The notes under the pieces are model-generated. The model saw only the letters and a program-made list of their open reading frames with translations, ran no database searches and had not been told where the DNA came from. Positions 26,381 through 36,167 of a stretch of DNA of 64,000 nt are shown in pieces. The stretch is from Pelomonas nitida. GTDB taxonomy: Bacteria > Pseudomonadota > Gammaproteobacteria > Burkholderiales > Burkholderiaceae_C. A program made the position numbers and the translations under genes. The stretch spans positions 56,430-120,429 of the forward strand of contig NZ_JBIGIA010000016.1 of NCBI RefSeq assembly GCF_043555975.1, in the 5' to 3' direction. How positions within the stretch are numbered: the stretch's first letter is position 1; each line of letters opens with the position of its first letter.

Positions 26381-27250
26381 TCAGCCTTCTTTGTAGATCC
26401 GCACCCAGTCGACCAGCATCCGTGCCGGCAGCGGCGTCGTCGCGTCGGGCGCGCCGGGCCAGTCGCCGCCGATGGCCAGGTTGAGGATGACGAAGAACGG
26501 TTTCTCGAACGCCCAGGTGCCGGCAGCGGGGATGTCGGCGGGCGTCAGGCGGTGGTACTGCACACCGTCGACGTACCAGACGATCTCGTTGGGCCGCTTG
26601 ACGATGGCGTAGGTGTGGAAGTCGCCCTCCACCGGCTTGCCGAAGTCGTAGGGCTTGCCGATGCCCTGTGCGCCGGAATAACCCGGGCCATGAGCGGTGC
26701 CGTAGGTGCTGTTGGGCGTCTGGCCAACGAACTCCATGATGTCGATCTCGCCCGAGGCCGGCCATTGCCCGGTCTGGCCCAGGCTCCAGAACGCCGGCCA
26801 GATGCCCTTGCCGGCCGGCAGCTTCATGCGGGCCTCGACCTTGCCGTAGGTGAAGTTGACTTTGCCGCTGGTGTGGATGCGGGCCGAGGTGTAGTCGCAG
26901 GGCTTGCCGTTCCAGCAGGGGCCGGCAGCCGCGGCCTTCTCGGCCGTGATGACGAGCATGCCGTTGCCGTCCAGCTGCGCGTTGCGCGGGCTGGCCGTGT
27001 AGTACTGGAACTCGTGGTTGCCCCAGCCGCTGTTCTCGGCGTTGCCGAGGTCGTAGTTCCAGGCCTTGCTGTCGGGCACGGTGCCGGCGGCGCCGTTGAA
27101 CTCATCGCTCCAGACCAGCGTCCAGCCGCTGGCGGGCGCGGCGGGTGTCGCCGCCGTGGCCGAGCCGCCACCGCCGCCACAGGCGGTCAGCGCGAAGGCC
27201 AGGGCGGGCAGGGCGTAGCGCCAGCGGCGCGGCGGGGTCATCGGTGTCAT
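26381..27250 (-). CDS. GH16 beta-glucanase lipoprotein (laminarinase type)
   Basis: A 289-residue lipoprotein (lipobox LTAC, Cys24, then GGGGG). Residues ~42-289 are a GH16 jelly-roll: WTLVWSDEFNG start, GNHEFQYYT, YGKVEARMKLP, and the catalytic motif EIDIME with Glu168 as nucleophile, Asp170 and Glu173 as acid/base. The ARMKLPAGKGIWPAFW and VDWVRIYKEG segments are typical of bacterial endo-beta-1,3-glucanases. It would cut laminarin-like beta-glucan at the outer membrane or in the periplasm. It is the last gene of the transporter-GH1-GH16 run, 31 bases after the GH1 stop. Confidence 0.93.
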   Translation of the reverse strand: MTPMTPPRRWRYALPALAFALTACGGGGGSATAATPAAPASGWTLVWSDEFNGAAGTVPDSKAWNYDLGNAENSGWGNHEFQYYTASPRNAQLDGNGMLVITAEKAAAAGPCWNGKPCDYTSARIHTSGKVNFTYGKVEARMKLPAGKGIWPAFWSLGQTGQWPASGEIDIMEFVGQTPNSTYGTAHGPGYSGAQGIGKPYDFGKPVEGDFHTYAIVKRPNEIVWYVDGVQYHRLTPADIPAAGTWAFEKPFFVILNLAIGGDWPGAPDATTPLPARMLVDWVRIYKEG

Positions 27251-27281
27251 CGCTGTTGTCTGCGGTGTTCTCGTTGTCTGT

Positions 27282-28613
27282 TCAGCCGCGCCAGTTGTTC
27301 AGGAATTCGCGGTACCAGGCTGCGCTGGCCTTGGGCGTGCGGGCTTGCGTAGCGTAGTCCACGTGCACGATGCCGAAGCGCTTCAGGTAGCCGCTGGCCC
27401 ACTCGAAGTTGTCCATCAGGCTCCAGACCATGTAGCCCGCCATCGGCACGCCCTGTTGCATCGCGCGGGCGACGGCCGCGATGTGGGTGCGCAGGTAGTC
27501 GGTGCGGTCGTCGTCCTGCACGCGGCCGCCCACCCAGCGGTCATCCTTGAAGGCGCCGCCGTTCTCGGTGATGTAGACCGGCGGCAGGTTGGCGTAGTCG
27601 TGCTTCAGCAGCACCAGCAGGTCCGTCAGGCCCTGCGGGTAGATCTCCCAGTCCATGTCCGACACGGGCAGGCCGCGGCCCTTGGCGTTCCAGTCCTCGC
27701 CGCTGGCCGACACGACGCTGCGGGTGTAGTAGTTGACGCCCAGGTAGTCCATGGGTTGCGCAATGGCGTCCATGTCGCCGGCCTGCACGGCGGGCGCATC
27801 GGCGCCCAGCTCGGCCAGCACGTCGTCGGGGTAGGCGCCCTTGAACAGCGGGTCGGCATACCAGCGGCGCCCGCGCGAATCGGCCAGCTGCGCTGCGGCG
27901 ATGTCGGCCGGCATCGCCGTGGCCGGCACGCAGGACGACAGGTTCAGCACGATGCCCAGCGCGCTCTTCGCGCCATCGGCCCGCAACGCCTGCAGCGCCA
28001 GACCGTGGCTCAGCAGCAGGTGGTGCGACACCTGCGCGGCGATCTTCCGGCTCTTGATGCCCGGCGCGAAGATGCCCAGCTCATGCCCCAGCGTCGCGAC
28101 GACCCAGGGCTCGTTGTGCGTCGTGAGCCCGTCGAGCCGATCGCCCAGCCGCGCCTGCACATGGCGGGCGTAATCGACGAAGCGGTGCACCGTGTCGCGG
28201 TCGTTCCAGCCGCCACGGTCTTGCAGGCCCTGCGGCAGGTCCCAGTGGTTGAGCGTCGCCCAGGCCTGGATGCCGCGCGCCTTCAGGCCGTCGACGAGAC
28301 GCTCGTAGAAGTCCAGGCCCTTGGGGTTGAACTCGCCATGACCCAGAGCCTGCACGCGCGGCCAGGCGATGGAGAAGCGATAGGCGTTGACGCCCAGCGA
28401 GGCGATGAGGTCGAGGTCTTCGTCGAGGCGGTGGAAGTGGTCGCAGGCCACGTCGCCGTTGCTCGCATCGGCAATCGCGCCGGGCTGGCGGCAGAAGCGG
28501 TCCCAGATGGATTCGCCCTTGCCGTCTTCATGCGCAGCGCCCTCGATCTGGAAGCTGCTGGTGGCCACGCCCCAGACGAAGTTGGCGGGGAACTGGCGGT
28601 GCAGGGGATTCAT
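27282..28613 (-). CDS. GH1 beta-glucosidase
   Basis: A 443-residue cytosolic enzyme with no signal peptide. The N-terminal FVWGVATSSFQIEG, the acid/base Glu168 in THNEPW and the nucleophile Glu350 in ITENGG are all present, as is NHWDLPQGL. It should release glucose from short beta-glucosides brought in by the ABC transporter encoded immediately upstream (9-base gap). The GH16 glucanase gene follows, so the pair likely completes beta-1,3-glucan breakdown. Length and motifs are normal for the family. Confidence 0.95.
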   Translation of the reverse strand: MNPLHRQFPANFVWGVATSSFQIEGAAHEDGKGESIWDRFCRQPGAIADASNGDVACDHFHRLDEDLDLIASLGVNAYRFSIAWPRVQALGHGEFNPKGLDFYERLVDGLKARGIQAWATLNHWDLPQGLQDRGGWNDRDTVHRFVDYARHVQARLGDRLDGLTTHNEPWVVATLGHELGIFAPGIKSRKIAAQVSHHLLLSHGLALQALRADGAKSALGIVLNLSSCVPATAMPADIAAAQLADSRGRRWYADPLFKGAYPDDVLAELGADAPAVQAGDMDAIAQPMDYLGVNYYTRSVVSASGEDWNAKGRGLPVSDMDWEIYPQGLTDLLVLLKHDYANLPPVYITENGGAFKDDRWVGGRVQDDDRTDYLRTHIAAVARAMQQGVPMAGYMVWSLMDNFEWASGYLKRFGIVHVDYATQARTPKASAAWYREFLNNWRG

Positions 28614-28622
28614 GAGCGGTGT

Positions 28623-29437
<815 letters not shown>

Positions 29438-29441
<4 letters not shown>

Positions 29442-30334
29442 GCGGCCTCCTGCCGATCCGCGAACGCCTTGTTCGTGAGCCAGGTCAGCAGCGCGATGAC
29501 GCCGAACATGATCCAGGCCAGCGCGCTCGCGCCGCCGAAGTCACTGAAGTCGAAGGCCAGGCGGTAGAGGTACATGGCCACGGTCATGGCGGCCTGGTCG
29601 GCGCCGCCCTTGCCGTTGGTGAGGATGAACGGCTCCTCGAACAGCTGCAGACCGCCGATGATGGACAGCGTGACGCCGAACAGGATCATGGGCTTGAGCG
29701 CCGGCAGCGTGATGCGCAGGAACTGCTGCCAGGGCCCGGCGCCGTCGAGCTTGGCGGCCTGGTAGAGGTCGTGCGGGATGGTCTGCAGCGCCGCGAGGTA
29801 CAGCACGAGGTTGAAGCCCAGATAGCGCCAGAACACGATGATGGCCACGGCGGGCTTGATGGCGTCGGGCGAACGCATCCAGTTGATGTTCTCGCTGCCG
29901 AACAGCGTGTGCAGCGCCTGGTTGACGAGGCCGTAGTCGGTCGAGAACAGCGAGCCGAACAGCATCGCGATGGCCACGGTGGAGGTGATGTAGGGCAGGA
30001 AGTAGGCGCCGGAGAGCACGCCACGCCAGCGCCCGAAGGCCTGGTGCAGGAACACCGCCAGCGGCAGCGCGACGAGGTGTTGCGGCACGCCGGACGCGAC
30101 GGCCAGCCACAGCGTGTTGCGCAGCGATTTCCAGAACCAGCCGTCGGTCAGCGCGAACGCGAAGTTGTCGAGTCCGACGAACTGCATGGCCTCGATGCCG
30201 CTCGTGGGCTCCCACGACTGGAAGGCCAGCCAGGCCGAGAACAGCAACGGGAACAGGCCGAAGACGGCGAAGAGGATCAGGAAGGGGCTGACCAGGAGGT
30301 AGGGGGTCCAGGTGGATGGGATGCGGACTCTCAT
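29438..30334 (-). CDS. Sugar ABC transporter permease (MalF type)
   Basis: A 298-residue permease with about six helices. LVSPFLILFAVFGLFPLLFS forms the first helix, and the EAA-type loop is LYQAAKLDGAGPWQQFLRIT with LPALKPM after it. It partners the MalG-type protein (4-base overlap). The binding-protein gene of the same system lies upstream but is separated by a 631-base gap filled by an inverted-repeat element. The permease genes may therefore be poorly co-transcribed with it, or may use a promoter inside the repeat. Confidence 0.92.
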
Positions 30335-30386
30335 GGTTGGATGCCCCTCGTTGCATCGGGTTGTTGGCGCGTGCGGTGCCGGGAGT

Positions 30387-30914
30387 TCGCCCCGGCGGGC
30401 GACCTACTTTCTTGTCCGCACAAGAAAGTAGGCAAAGAAAGCGCCCCCGATCCGCCCGCCCTACGCTTCGCTTCGGGTTCCCTGCGGTGCTCGGTCCTTG
30501 AGGCCCCGCGCAAAACTCGCTCCGCTACGCTGCGCTCAGACAGCTGCGCGGAGTCAGTTCTTGATGCGAGCTGCGCTCGCGGCCTCAAGGCCCTGTGCTC
30601 CTCGGCGGGCTCAGAGGGGGGAAGAGCAATACCTCGGTGCGAACGGCTTTGGGGCTTGGCTGTTGGCTGTTCGGCTGTTCCATCACCCCCCTTTGGAGGA
30701 GCCGAGAAGCACAGCGGCCCGAGGCGCGCGCGCAGCGCGCTTCGTGGACTGACTTCGCGCAGCTGTCTGAGCGCAGCGTAGCGAAGCGAGTTCTGCGCGA
30801 GCCTCGGGTCGCGAGCATCGCAGGGGACCCCGAGCGCAGCGAGGGGCGACGGAACAGGGGCGACTTTTTGCCTTCTTTTTGGTCGCTCAAAAAGAAGGTC
30901 GCCCGCCGGGGCGA
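30387..30914. repeat. ~0.53 kb inverted-repeat element inside the sugar-transporter operon
   Basis: The termini are a matching 18-base pair: TCGCCCCGGCGGGCGACC at 30387-30404 and its exact complement at 30897-30914. Each arm then has its own hairpin (30403-30432, stem CCTACTTTCTTGT; 30871-30898, stem CCTTCTTTTT). Further inside, arms of about 100 bases are inverted copies of each other, e.g. 30508-30560 against 30750-30815, including the motif with AACTCGCTCCGCTACG. The centre (30620-30700) is not palindromic. No credible gene is present despite open frames on both strands. A related half-copy lies at 63720-63830, so this is a dispersed repeat family. Confidence 0.8.
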
Positions 30915-30965
30915 CGTCCCGGCTGGGACTCGGCGCCAAGGCCAATACAGAGACAGCACCGCCCA

Positions 30966-32246
30966 TCACCGATTCGCCCGATGCACCAGCAACGCCTGCG
31001 CATCCTCCAGCGCCTTGGCAATCGGCTTGCCGTACTCCAGCACGTTGTCCAGCTCGGCGTTGACCACCTCGTCGGCGAACTTCTGCTGACGGTGCATCCG
31101 CACGGCCGGGATGCGCGCCGCCGCCTCGCGCCACAGCCGCCGCGCATGCTGGCCGCCGAGAAAGGGCACGGGCTCGTCGAAGAAGGCATCGTCCTGCGCC
31201 GCCAGCAGCGCCGGGAAGGCGTCCTGCGAGCGGAAGGCGTCGAGCTGGCGCTGGCGGTCCAGCGTCAGCTCCTGGATCAGCTGCCAGGCTAGCTGCTTCT
31301 TCTCCGGCGCGGAGCGGCGCGGGATGGCGTAGTAAGTGCCGCCATACGAGCAATAGGTGTGCTCGGGCAACTGCGCCACACGCCACTTGCCCGCCGTGCC
31401 CGGCGCCACCCAGTTGGCCATCTGGCCGGCCATCCAGCCGCCGGAGATCTCGGTGGCCAGACGGCCCCGCTTGAGCAGCTCGGCCCAGTCGTTGAGCCAC
31501 ACCTCCACGCGCGCATCCAGGCCGCGCTGGCGCACCTGCCTCGCCAGCTCGAACGCGCGTACGAAGCGCGGCGACGTGACCTGCGGGCGGCCCTGGTTGT
31601 CGAAGAAATAGCCCTCGCCCGCCGGCGTGCCGGCGCGCACGACAACGTCCTTCAGCAGCCGCACGTCACCGATCAGGTAGGCGCCCGTGCGGGCCTTGAG
31701 CTGCAGGCCGGCGTCGACATAGGCCTCCCATGAGGCCGTGAGGTCGGCCTCCTTCAGCCCGGCCTGCCCCAGCAGGTCCACGCGGTAGAAGAGCGAGCCG
31801 GGCCCGATGTCGCTGGGCATGGCCACGATGGCCCCTTGCCGGTTGCGCGCCGTGTCGATGGCGAACGGCACGAACCGGTCCTTGAAGCGCTCGGCCCCGA
31901 AGCTCGGTGCGGACAAGTCCTCCAGCCCCGCGCCCAGCGAGAACCGACCCAGGTAGGCCGTCTCGAGCGCGATGACATCGGGCAGGTGGCCCGACGTGGA
32001 GAGCGCCGTCGTCATGGCCGTGTGATGGTCGTCGTACTGGCGGCTGATGACCTGGGTGCGCACGCCGGGGCGGCTCTGCGCCCAGCCTTTCAGCAAGTCC
32101 TTGGCGATGACATCCACCAACGGAAAGGCCGCCACGGTCAGCGGCGGCAGTTCGGCCGCCACGGCGGGGCGGACAGCCATGTCCAGCACGCCACCCGCAG
32201 CAGCGGCGAGCACATGGCGGCGACGAAGGTAAGGCGGTGTGAACAT
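30966..32246 (-). CDS. ABC transporter sugar-binding protein
   Basis: A 426-residue periplasmic protein of the extracellular solute-binding family 1. The N-terminus has a twin-arginine-like start (LRRRHVLAAAAGG) and a cleavage site after AVAA. Typical segments are DVIALETAYLGRF, AMPSDIGPGSLFYRVDLL and a Trp/Gly-rich lobe (ISGGWMAGQMANW). It should deliver beta-glucan or chitin oligosaccharides to the two permeases encoded downstream. A perfect LacI-type palindrome lies 3 bases before its ATG, so expression is probably repressed by the LacI protein encoded at 39.4 kb. The gap to the permease genes holds a repeat element. Confidence 0.9.
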   Translation of the reverse strand: MFTPPYLRRRHVLAAAAGGVLDMAVRPAVAAELPPLTVAAFPLVDVIAKDLLKGWAQSRPGVRTQVISRQYDDHHTAMTTALSTSGHLPDVIALETAYLGRFSLGAGLEDLSAPSFGAERFKDRFVPFAIDTARNRQGAIVAMPSDIGPGSLFYRVDLLGQAGLKEADLTASWEAYVDAGLQLKARTGAYLIGDVRLLKDVVVRAGTPAGEGYFFDNQGRPQVTSPRFVRAFELARQVRQRGLDARVEVWLNDWAELLKRGRLATEISGGWMAGQMANWVAPGTAGKWRVAQLPEHTYCSYGGTYYAIPRRSAPEKKQLAWQLIQELTLDRQRQLDAFRSQDAFPALLAAQDDAFFDEPVPFLGGQHARRLWREAAARIPAVRMHRQQKFADEVVNAELDNVLEYGKPIAKALEDAQALLVHRANR

Positions 32247-32249
32247 GAA

Positions 32250-32265
32250 TTGAAAGCGCTTTCAA
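32250..32265 (-). promoter_or_regulatory. LacI-family operator before the sugar-binding-protein gene
   Basis: TTGAAAGCGCTTTCAA is a perfect 16-base palindrome with the central CG and AAAGCGCTTT core typical of LacI/CcpA-type operators. It lies just upstream of the ATG at 32246. A one-mismatch copy stands before the chitinase at 36168. The LacI regulator at 39382 is the likely ligand. Confidence 0.85.
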
Positions 32266-32454
32266 CATTGTGCTGCGCCCGCTTGTCAGCCCCCAGCGGC
32301 ACAAACCCTAGCGTGGGCGGGCCGAAAGCGCCGGCGACTGACGACCGCAACGGTCACCCACGGGGAACGTTTTGTCACCCCTACAAGGGTTTCCACCAGT
32401 GACGCCCGCCGCGCCGATTAGCAAAGTGGTATTCAAGAGGTGGCAGGCACCACA

Positions 32455-32473
32455 AACTGGATGCATACCAGTT
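32455..32473 (+). promoter_or_regulatory. Dyad upstream of the first chitinase gene (possible GntR-type site)
   Basis: AACTGG-N7-CCAGTT is a perfect dyad about 100 bases before the chitinase ATG. It resembles the ACTGGT...ACCAGT-type operators bound by HutC/GntR regulators of aminosugar metabolism (DasR/NagR). A second weaker dyad (GTGG...CCAC) lies at 32439-32452. The remaining ~200 bases of this 329-base intergenic region show nothing else I can support apart from the LacI site. Confidence 0.4.
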
Positions 32474-32575
32474 AAAGCCAGCTCCAGATGCCTGCGGGAA
32501 GGAACAGGCAACCTCACCGGGCGATGCCCGCCATCCGCCGGCCCTCACGGGCCGCCAACGCACAGGACGTCTCAG

Positions 32576-34324
32576 ATGAAACCAACCATTCGCCGTATCC
32601 CGGTCCAACAGCTGCGCCGCCTGGCCGCCATTTCGGCCGCCGCCTTCGCGCTCAACGCCGCCGCGCAGAGTTACCCGGCCTGGTCGGCCGACGTCTACTA
32701 CACGGCGGGCACCGTCGTGACCTACCAGGGCCGGCTCTATCGCGCCACCGTCAACCAGACCGACTACGCCGCCACCGGCTGGAACCCCACCAACGCCTCG
32801 CTGTGGACCGATATCGGCGCGGCCACCGGCACGCCGCCCGCGCCCTCGCCTGCGCCGACCCCTGCGCCCACGCCCGCTCCAACACCGGCGCCCTCTCCGG
32901 CACCCGCCCCCAGCGGTAGCTGCGCGCCGGTCTGGGCCGCCGCCACCGCCTACAACGGCGGCGCCATCGCCAGCAAGGGCACCACCAATTACAAGGCCAA
33001 CTGGTGGACCCAGGGCAACGACCCCGCCACCAACAACGGCCCCGCCGGCAGCGGCCAGCCCTGGACCTCCCAGGGCGCCTGCACCACCAGCAGCCCCGCC
33101 CCCACGCCTGCACCCACCCCCGCCCCGACCCCTGCGCCGACACCCGCCCCCACCCCGGCACCGACGCCTGCGCCGACACCATCGCCCGCCCCTGCCCCGG
33201 GCTTGACGGACCCGGCCGCCAAGTCGGCCTCGCAGGCCGGCCGCGCCTACACCGTCTACTACCCGAGCTGGAGCGACAACTGGTTCGACGCCACCGGCAA
33301 GGACATGAACGCCGTGTTCCAGGCCAGCAACTTCGCGCGCATCCCGGCCAACTACACCCACGTGGTGGCGGCGTTCGCGCAGCCCAATTTCTCGTGGGGC
33401 GGCATGGCGGCGAACAGCTGGTCAGGCACCGGCATCAACTTCAACGGCCGGCCGTCGGACATCAAGGCCGCCATCGACGTGCTGCACGCCCGCAACATGA
33501 AGGTCATCCTGGCCGTCGGCGGCGCCACCTACAACAGCTGGGGCACGCTGTCTGCCGAAGGCCACGCCGGCAGCGGCCCGACGATCACCGCGCTGTCCAA
33601 CCTCATGAAGGACGTCGGCTTCGACGGGCTGGACGTGGACTATGAAGTCGACGGCATCACGACCGACGCCTACGCCGGGGCCGTGAAGGCGATGCGCAAG
33701 GCGGTCGACCTCGCCGGCGGCGGCCGCATCCTGACGGTGGCCGCCTGGTCCACCGGCGCCGACTGCACCGGCGCGACGGCCAACGACGCGCAATGCGCCG
33801 GCGTGGGCACCAGCTACTGGGGCGGCAAGGCCGGCGGCGAACGCCTGCTCGTGAACGCCTACCCGGCGCTCAAGACCGCGTTCAACCTCGTGAACATCAT
33901 GAGCTACGACGCGCGCTTCGAGCACTACGACGGCGTGACCGCGTGGAAGCAGTACCGCCAGCTGTTCCCCAGCTCCACCATCGTGTCCATCGGCTTCGAG
34001 ACGGCACCGGAAGGCTGGTCGGGCGCGCAGCTGGTGGTGAACAACGCCGACGCGCAGTGCACCGGCTCCGTGATCCTGCAGAACAGCTACGGCGCCAACA
34101 TCAACCAGGCCTATTCGGTGGAGCGTTTCCTGAACGCGGTGACCACCAGCACGCTGGCCAACAAGAACCCGCGTGACGGCGCCATGCTGTGGCAGGCCTT
34201 GAAGACCGCGTCCGGCAGCTGCGGCAGCGCGCCGCTGGCCTCGCCGGGCAGCATCGGCAAGAAGGCCGCGAGCAGCCTGGGCCTGGTCGATGACCCCGCG
34301 CTGCAGAACGCGCCCTGGAAGTAA
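32576..34324 (+). CDS. Modular secreted chitinase: two chitin-binding modules + GH18
   Basis: A 582-residue protein. Signal peptide is residues 1-30 (ends NAAA, then QSYPAW). Two CBM5/12-like chitin-binding modules lie at ~32-82 (WSADVYYTAGTVVTYQGRLY) and ~114-168 (YKANWWTQGNDP), joined by Pro-Thr/Ala linkers. GH18 covers ~208-560, with the catalytic motif DGLDVDYE and Glu357 as proton donor. It cuts chitin outside the cell. The two binding modules and the first linker are almost identical to those of the next gene. The first in-frame Met after the upstream dyads is ATG 32576; the longer frame upstream is not signal-like. Confidence 0.94.
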   Translation: MKPTIRRIPVQQLRRLAAISAAAFALNAAAQSYPAWSADVYYTAGTVVTYQGRLYRATVNQTDYAATGWNPTNASLWTDIGAATGTPPAPSPAPTPAPTPAPTPAPSPAPAPSGSCAPVWAAATAYNGGAIASKGTTNYKANWWTQGNDPATNNGPAGSGQPWTSQGACTTSSPAPTPAPTPAPTPAPTPAPTPAPTPAPTPSPAPAPGLTDPAAKSASQAGRAYTVYYPSWSDNWFDATGKDMNAVFQASNFARIPANYTHVVAAFAQPNFSWGGMAANSWSGTGINFNGRPSDIKAAIDVLHARNMKVILAVGGATYNSWGTLSAEGHAGSGPTITALSNLMKDVGFDGLDVDYEVDGITTDAYAGAVKAMRKAVDLAGGGRILTVAAWSTGADCTGATANDAQCAGVGTSYWGGKAGGERLLVNAYPALKTAFNLVNIMSYDARFEHYDGVTAWKQYRQLFPSSTIVSIGFETAPEGWSGAQLVVNNADAQCTGSVILQNSYGANINQAYSVERFLNAVTTSTLANKNPRDGAMLWQALKTASGSCGSAPLASPGSIGKKAASSLGLVDDPALQNAPWK

Positions 34325-34348
34325 ACCGGCGCCCCTCGTGAGTTGAAT

Positions 34349-34385
34349 GCCGCCGCGCCGTGCCTCTCGGCCGGCGGCCTTTTTC
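34349..34385 (+). terminator. Intrinsic terminator between the first two chitinase genes
   Basis: The stem GCCGCCG (34349-34355) and CGGCGGC (34372-34378) is followed by CTTTTTCC. It ends 20 bases before the next ATG, so the second chitinase either has its own promoter or depends on read-through. Confidence 0.7.
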
Positions 34386-34405
34386 CATCCCCTCGGAGAA
34401 CCTCC

Positions 34406-35995
34406 ATGATCTCGCGCCCTCCCCTGCCCCGCGCGGCCCGGTCCCTGCTGCTCGCCAGCGCTGTGGCCCTGAGCACGGCCGCCTTCGCCCAGAGCTACCC
34501 CGCCTGGTCGGCCGACGTCTACTACACGGCTGGCACGGTCGTGACCTACCAAGGCCGCCTCTACCGCGCCACCGTCAACCAGACCGATTACGCCGCCACC
34601 GGCTGGAACCCCACCAACGCCTCGCTGTGGACCGACATCGGTGCGGCCACCGGCACCACGCCAGCGCCCTCGCCTGCGCCGACCCCGGCGCCCACACCAG
34701 CCCCCACGCCCGCACCGACACCGGCTCCCTCGCCGGCACCCGCCCCCAGCGGCAGCTGCGCCCCCGTCTGGGCCGCCGCCACCGCCTACAACGGCGGCGC
34801 CATCGCCAGCAAGGGCACCACCAACTACAAGGCCAACTGGTGGACCCAGGGCAACGACCCCGCCACCAACAACGGCCCCGCCGGCAGCGGCCAGCCCTGG
34901 ACCTCCCAGGGTGCCTGCTCCACCAGCGGCCCCGCCCCCAGCCCGGCGCCCACACCGGCTCCGACGCCCGCCCCCACGCCCGCTCCGACACCTGCGCCGA
35001 CACCCGCGCCTACGCCAGCGCCCTCACCGGCCCCTAACGGCAAGCACCAGCTGATCGGCTACTGGCACAACTTCACCAACCCGTCGGGCCCGACCTTCCC
35101 CATCGCCAACGTGCCGGATGCCTACGACGTCATCGTCGTCGCGTTCGCCGACGACGGCGGCAACGGGAACATCACGTTCAACCTCGACGCAGGCGCCGGT
35201 GGCGAAGCCAAGTTCATCGCCGACATCGCCGCCGCGCGTGCCAAGGGCAAGAAGGTCGTGCTGTCGTTCGGCGGCCAGAACGGCACCGTGACGCTGAACA
35301 ACGCGACGAACGTGACCAACTTCGTCAACAGCGTCGAAGCCATCCTGCGCAAGTACGGCTTCGACGGCATCGACATCGACCTCGAAAGCGGCGCAGGCGT
35401 CACGGCCGGCGCGCCGGTCATCGCCAACCTCGTCACCGCCGTCAAGCAACTCAAGGCCCGCATGGGCAGCGGCTTTTACCTGTCGATGGCACCGGAGCAT
35501 CCGTATGTGCAGGGCGGCTACACCGCCTACGGCAACATCTGGGGCGCCTACCTGCCCATCATCGACGGCCTGCGCAACGAGCTGACCGTGCTGCACGTGC
35601 AGTACTACAACAACGGTGCGCTCTACACGCCGTACGCCACACAGGGCCTGGCCGAGGGCAGCGCCGACATGCTGGTGGCCGCCAGCCGCATGCTGATCGA
35701 GGGCTTCACCACCAACAACGGCACCGGCAGCTACCGCTTCCAGGGCCTGCGCCCCGACCAGGTCGCGTTCGGCGTGCCTTCAGGTCCGTCGTCGGCCAAT
35801 TCGGGCCAGGCCAGCGTCGCCACGCTGACCGCCGCACTGAACTGCCTGACGCGGCTCACGCAATGCGGCGCCATCAAGCCCCCGGTCGCCTACCCGACGC
35901 TCAACGGCGTCATGACCTGGTCCATCAACTGGGACAAGAAGGACGGCCAGTCCTTCTCGAGCGGCGTTCGCAATGCGCTGAACGCGCTGCCCTGA
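34406..35995 (+). CDS. Modular secreted chitinase: two chitin-binding modules + GH18 (second)
   Basis: A 529-residue protein. Signal peptide is ~1-28 (ends AAFA). Two chitin-binding modules (~30-80 and ~113-168) are essentially identical in protein sequence to those of the preceding chitinase and are followed by a Pro-rich linker. The GH18 domain (~210-525) is of a different subgroup: HQLIGYWHNFTNPSGP start, DGIDIDLE with Glu327 as proton donor, and a WSINWDKKDG end as in ChiD/ChiA-type bacterial chitinases. So the binding cassette was copied onto a different catalytic domain. GGAGAACCTCC lies before ATG 34406. Confidence 0.94.
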   Translation: MISRPPLPRAARSLLLASAVALSTAAFAQSYPAWSADVYYTAGTVVTYQGRLYRATVNQTDYAATGWNPTNASLWTDIGAATGTTPAPSPAPTPAPTPAPTPAPTPAPSPAPAPSGSCAPVWAAATAYNGGAIASKGTTNYKANWWTQGNDPATNNGPAGSGQPWTSQGACSTSGPAPSPAPTPAPTPAPTPAPTPAPTPAPTPAPSPAPNGKHQLIGYWHNFTNPSGPTFPIANVPDAYDVIVVAFADDGGNGNITFNLDAGAGGEAKFIADIAAARAKGKKVVLSFGGQNGTVTLNNATNVTNFVNSVEAILRKYGFDGIDIDLESGAGVTAGAPVIANLVTAVKQLKARMGSGFYLSMAPEHPYVQGGYTAYGNIWGAYLPIIDGLRNELTVLHVQYYNNGALYTPYATQGLAEGSADMLVAASRMLIEGFTTNNGTGSYRFQGLRPDQVAFGVPSGPSSANSGQASVATLTAALNCLTRLTQCGAIKPPVAYPTLNGVMTWSINWDKKDGQSFSSGVRNALNALP

Positions 35996-36110
35996 CGCGA
36001 GCGGCCGCCCGCCGCACGCCCACCACACCCGGGCCGGTCAAGCCCGGGACCCGTGTCCCCCGGTTCCGGCACACGCCCCGGTTGCCACCTCACCGCTGCG
36101 TCGCTTACGC

Positions 36111-36126
36111 TTGAAAGCGGTTTCAA
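36111..36126 (+). promoter_or_regulatory. LacI-family operator before the third chitinase gene
   Basis: TTGAAAGCGGTTTCAA differs from the perfect palindrome at 32250-32265 by one base. It lies 42 bases upstream of ATG 36168, where a repressor would block transcription. Confidence 0.8.
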
Positions 36127-36167
36127 ACTGCTGGATCGCGGCGACAGGCCCCACCTCAAAGAGCCCC

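Noticed and set aside
30331..31500. Long open frames through the inverted-repeat element on both strands
   Set aside because: They arise from GC-rich palindromic DNA, have no recognisable domain, and cross the real end of the binding-protein gene.
32880..33200. Regular short repeats that look like an array
   Set aside because: The period follows codons for Pro-Thr/Ala-Pro linkers within a secreted protein; there are no unique spacers, so this is not CRISPR.
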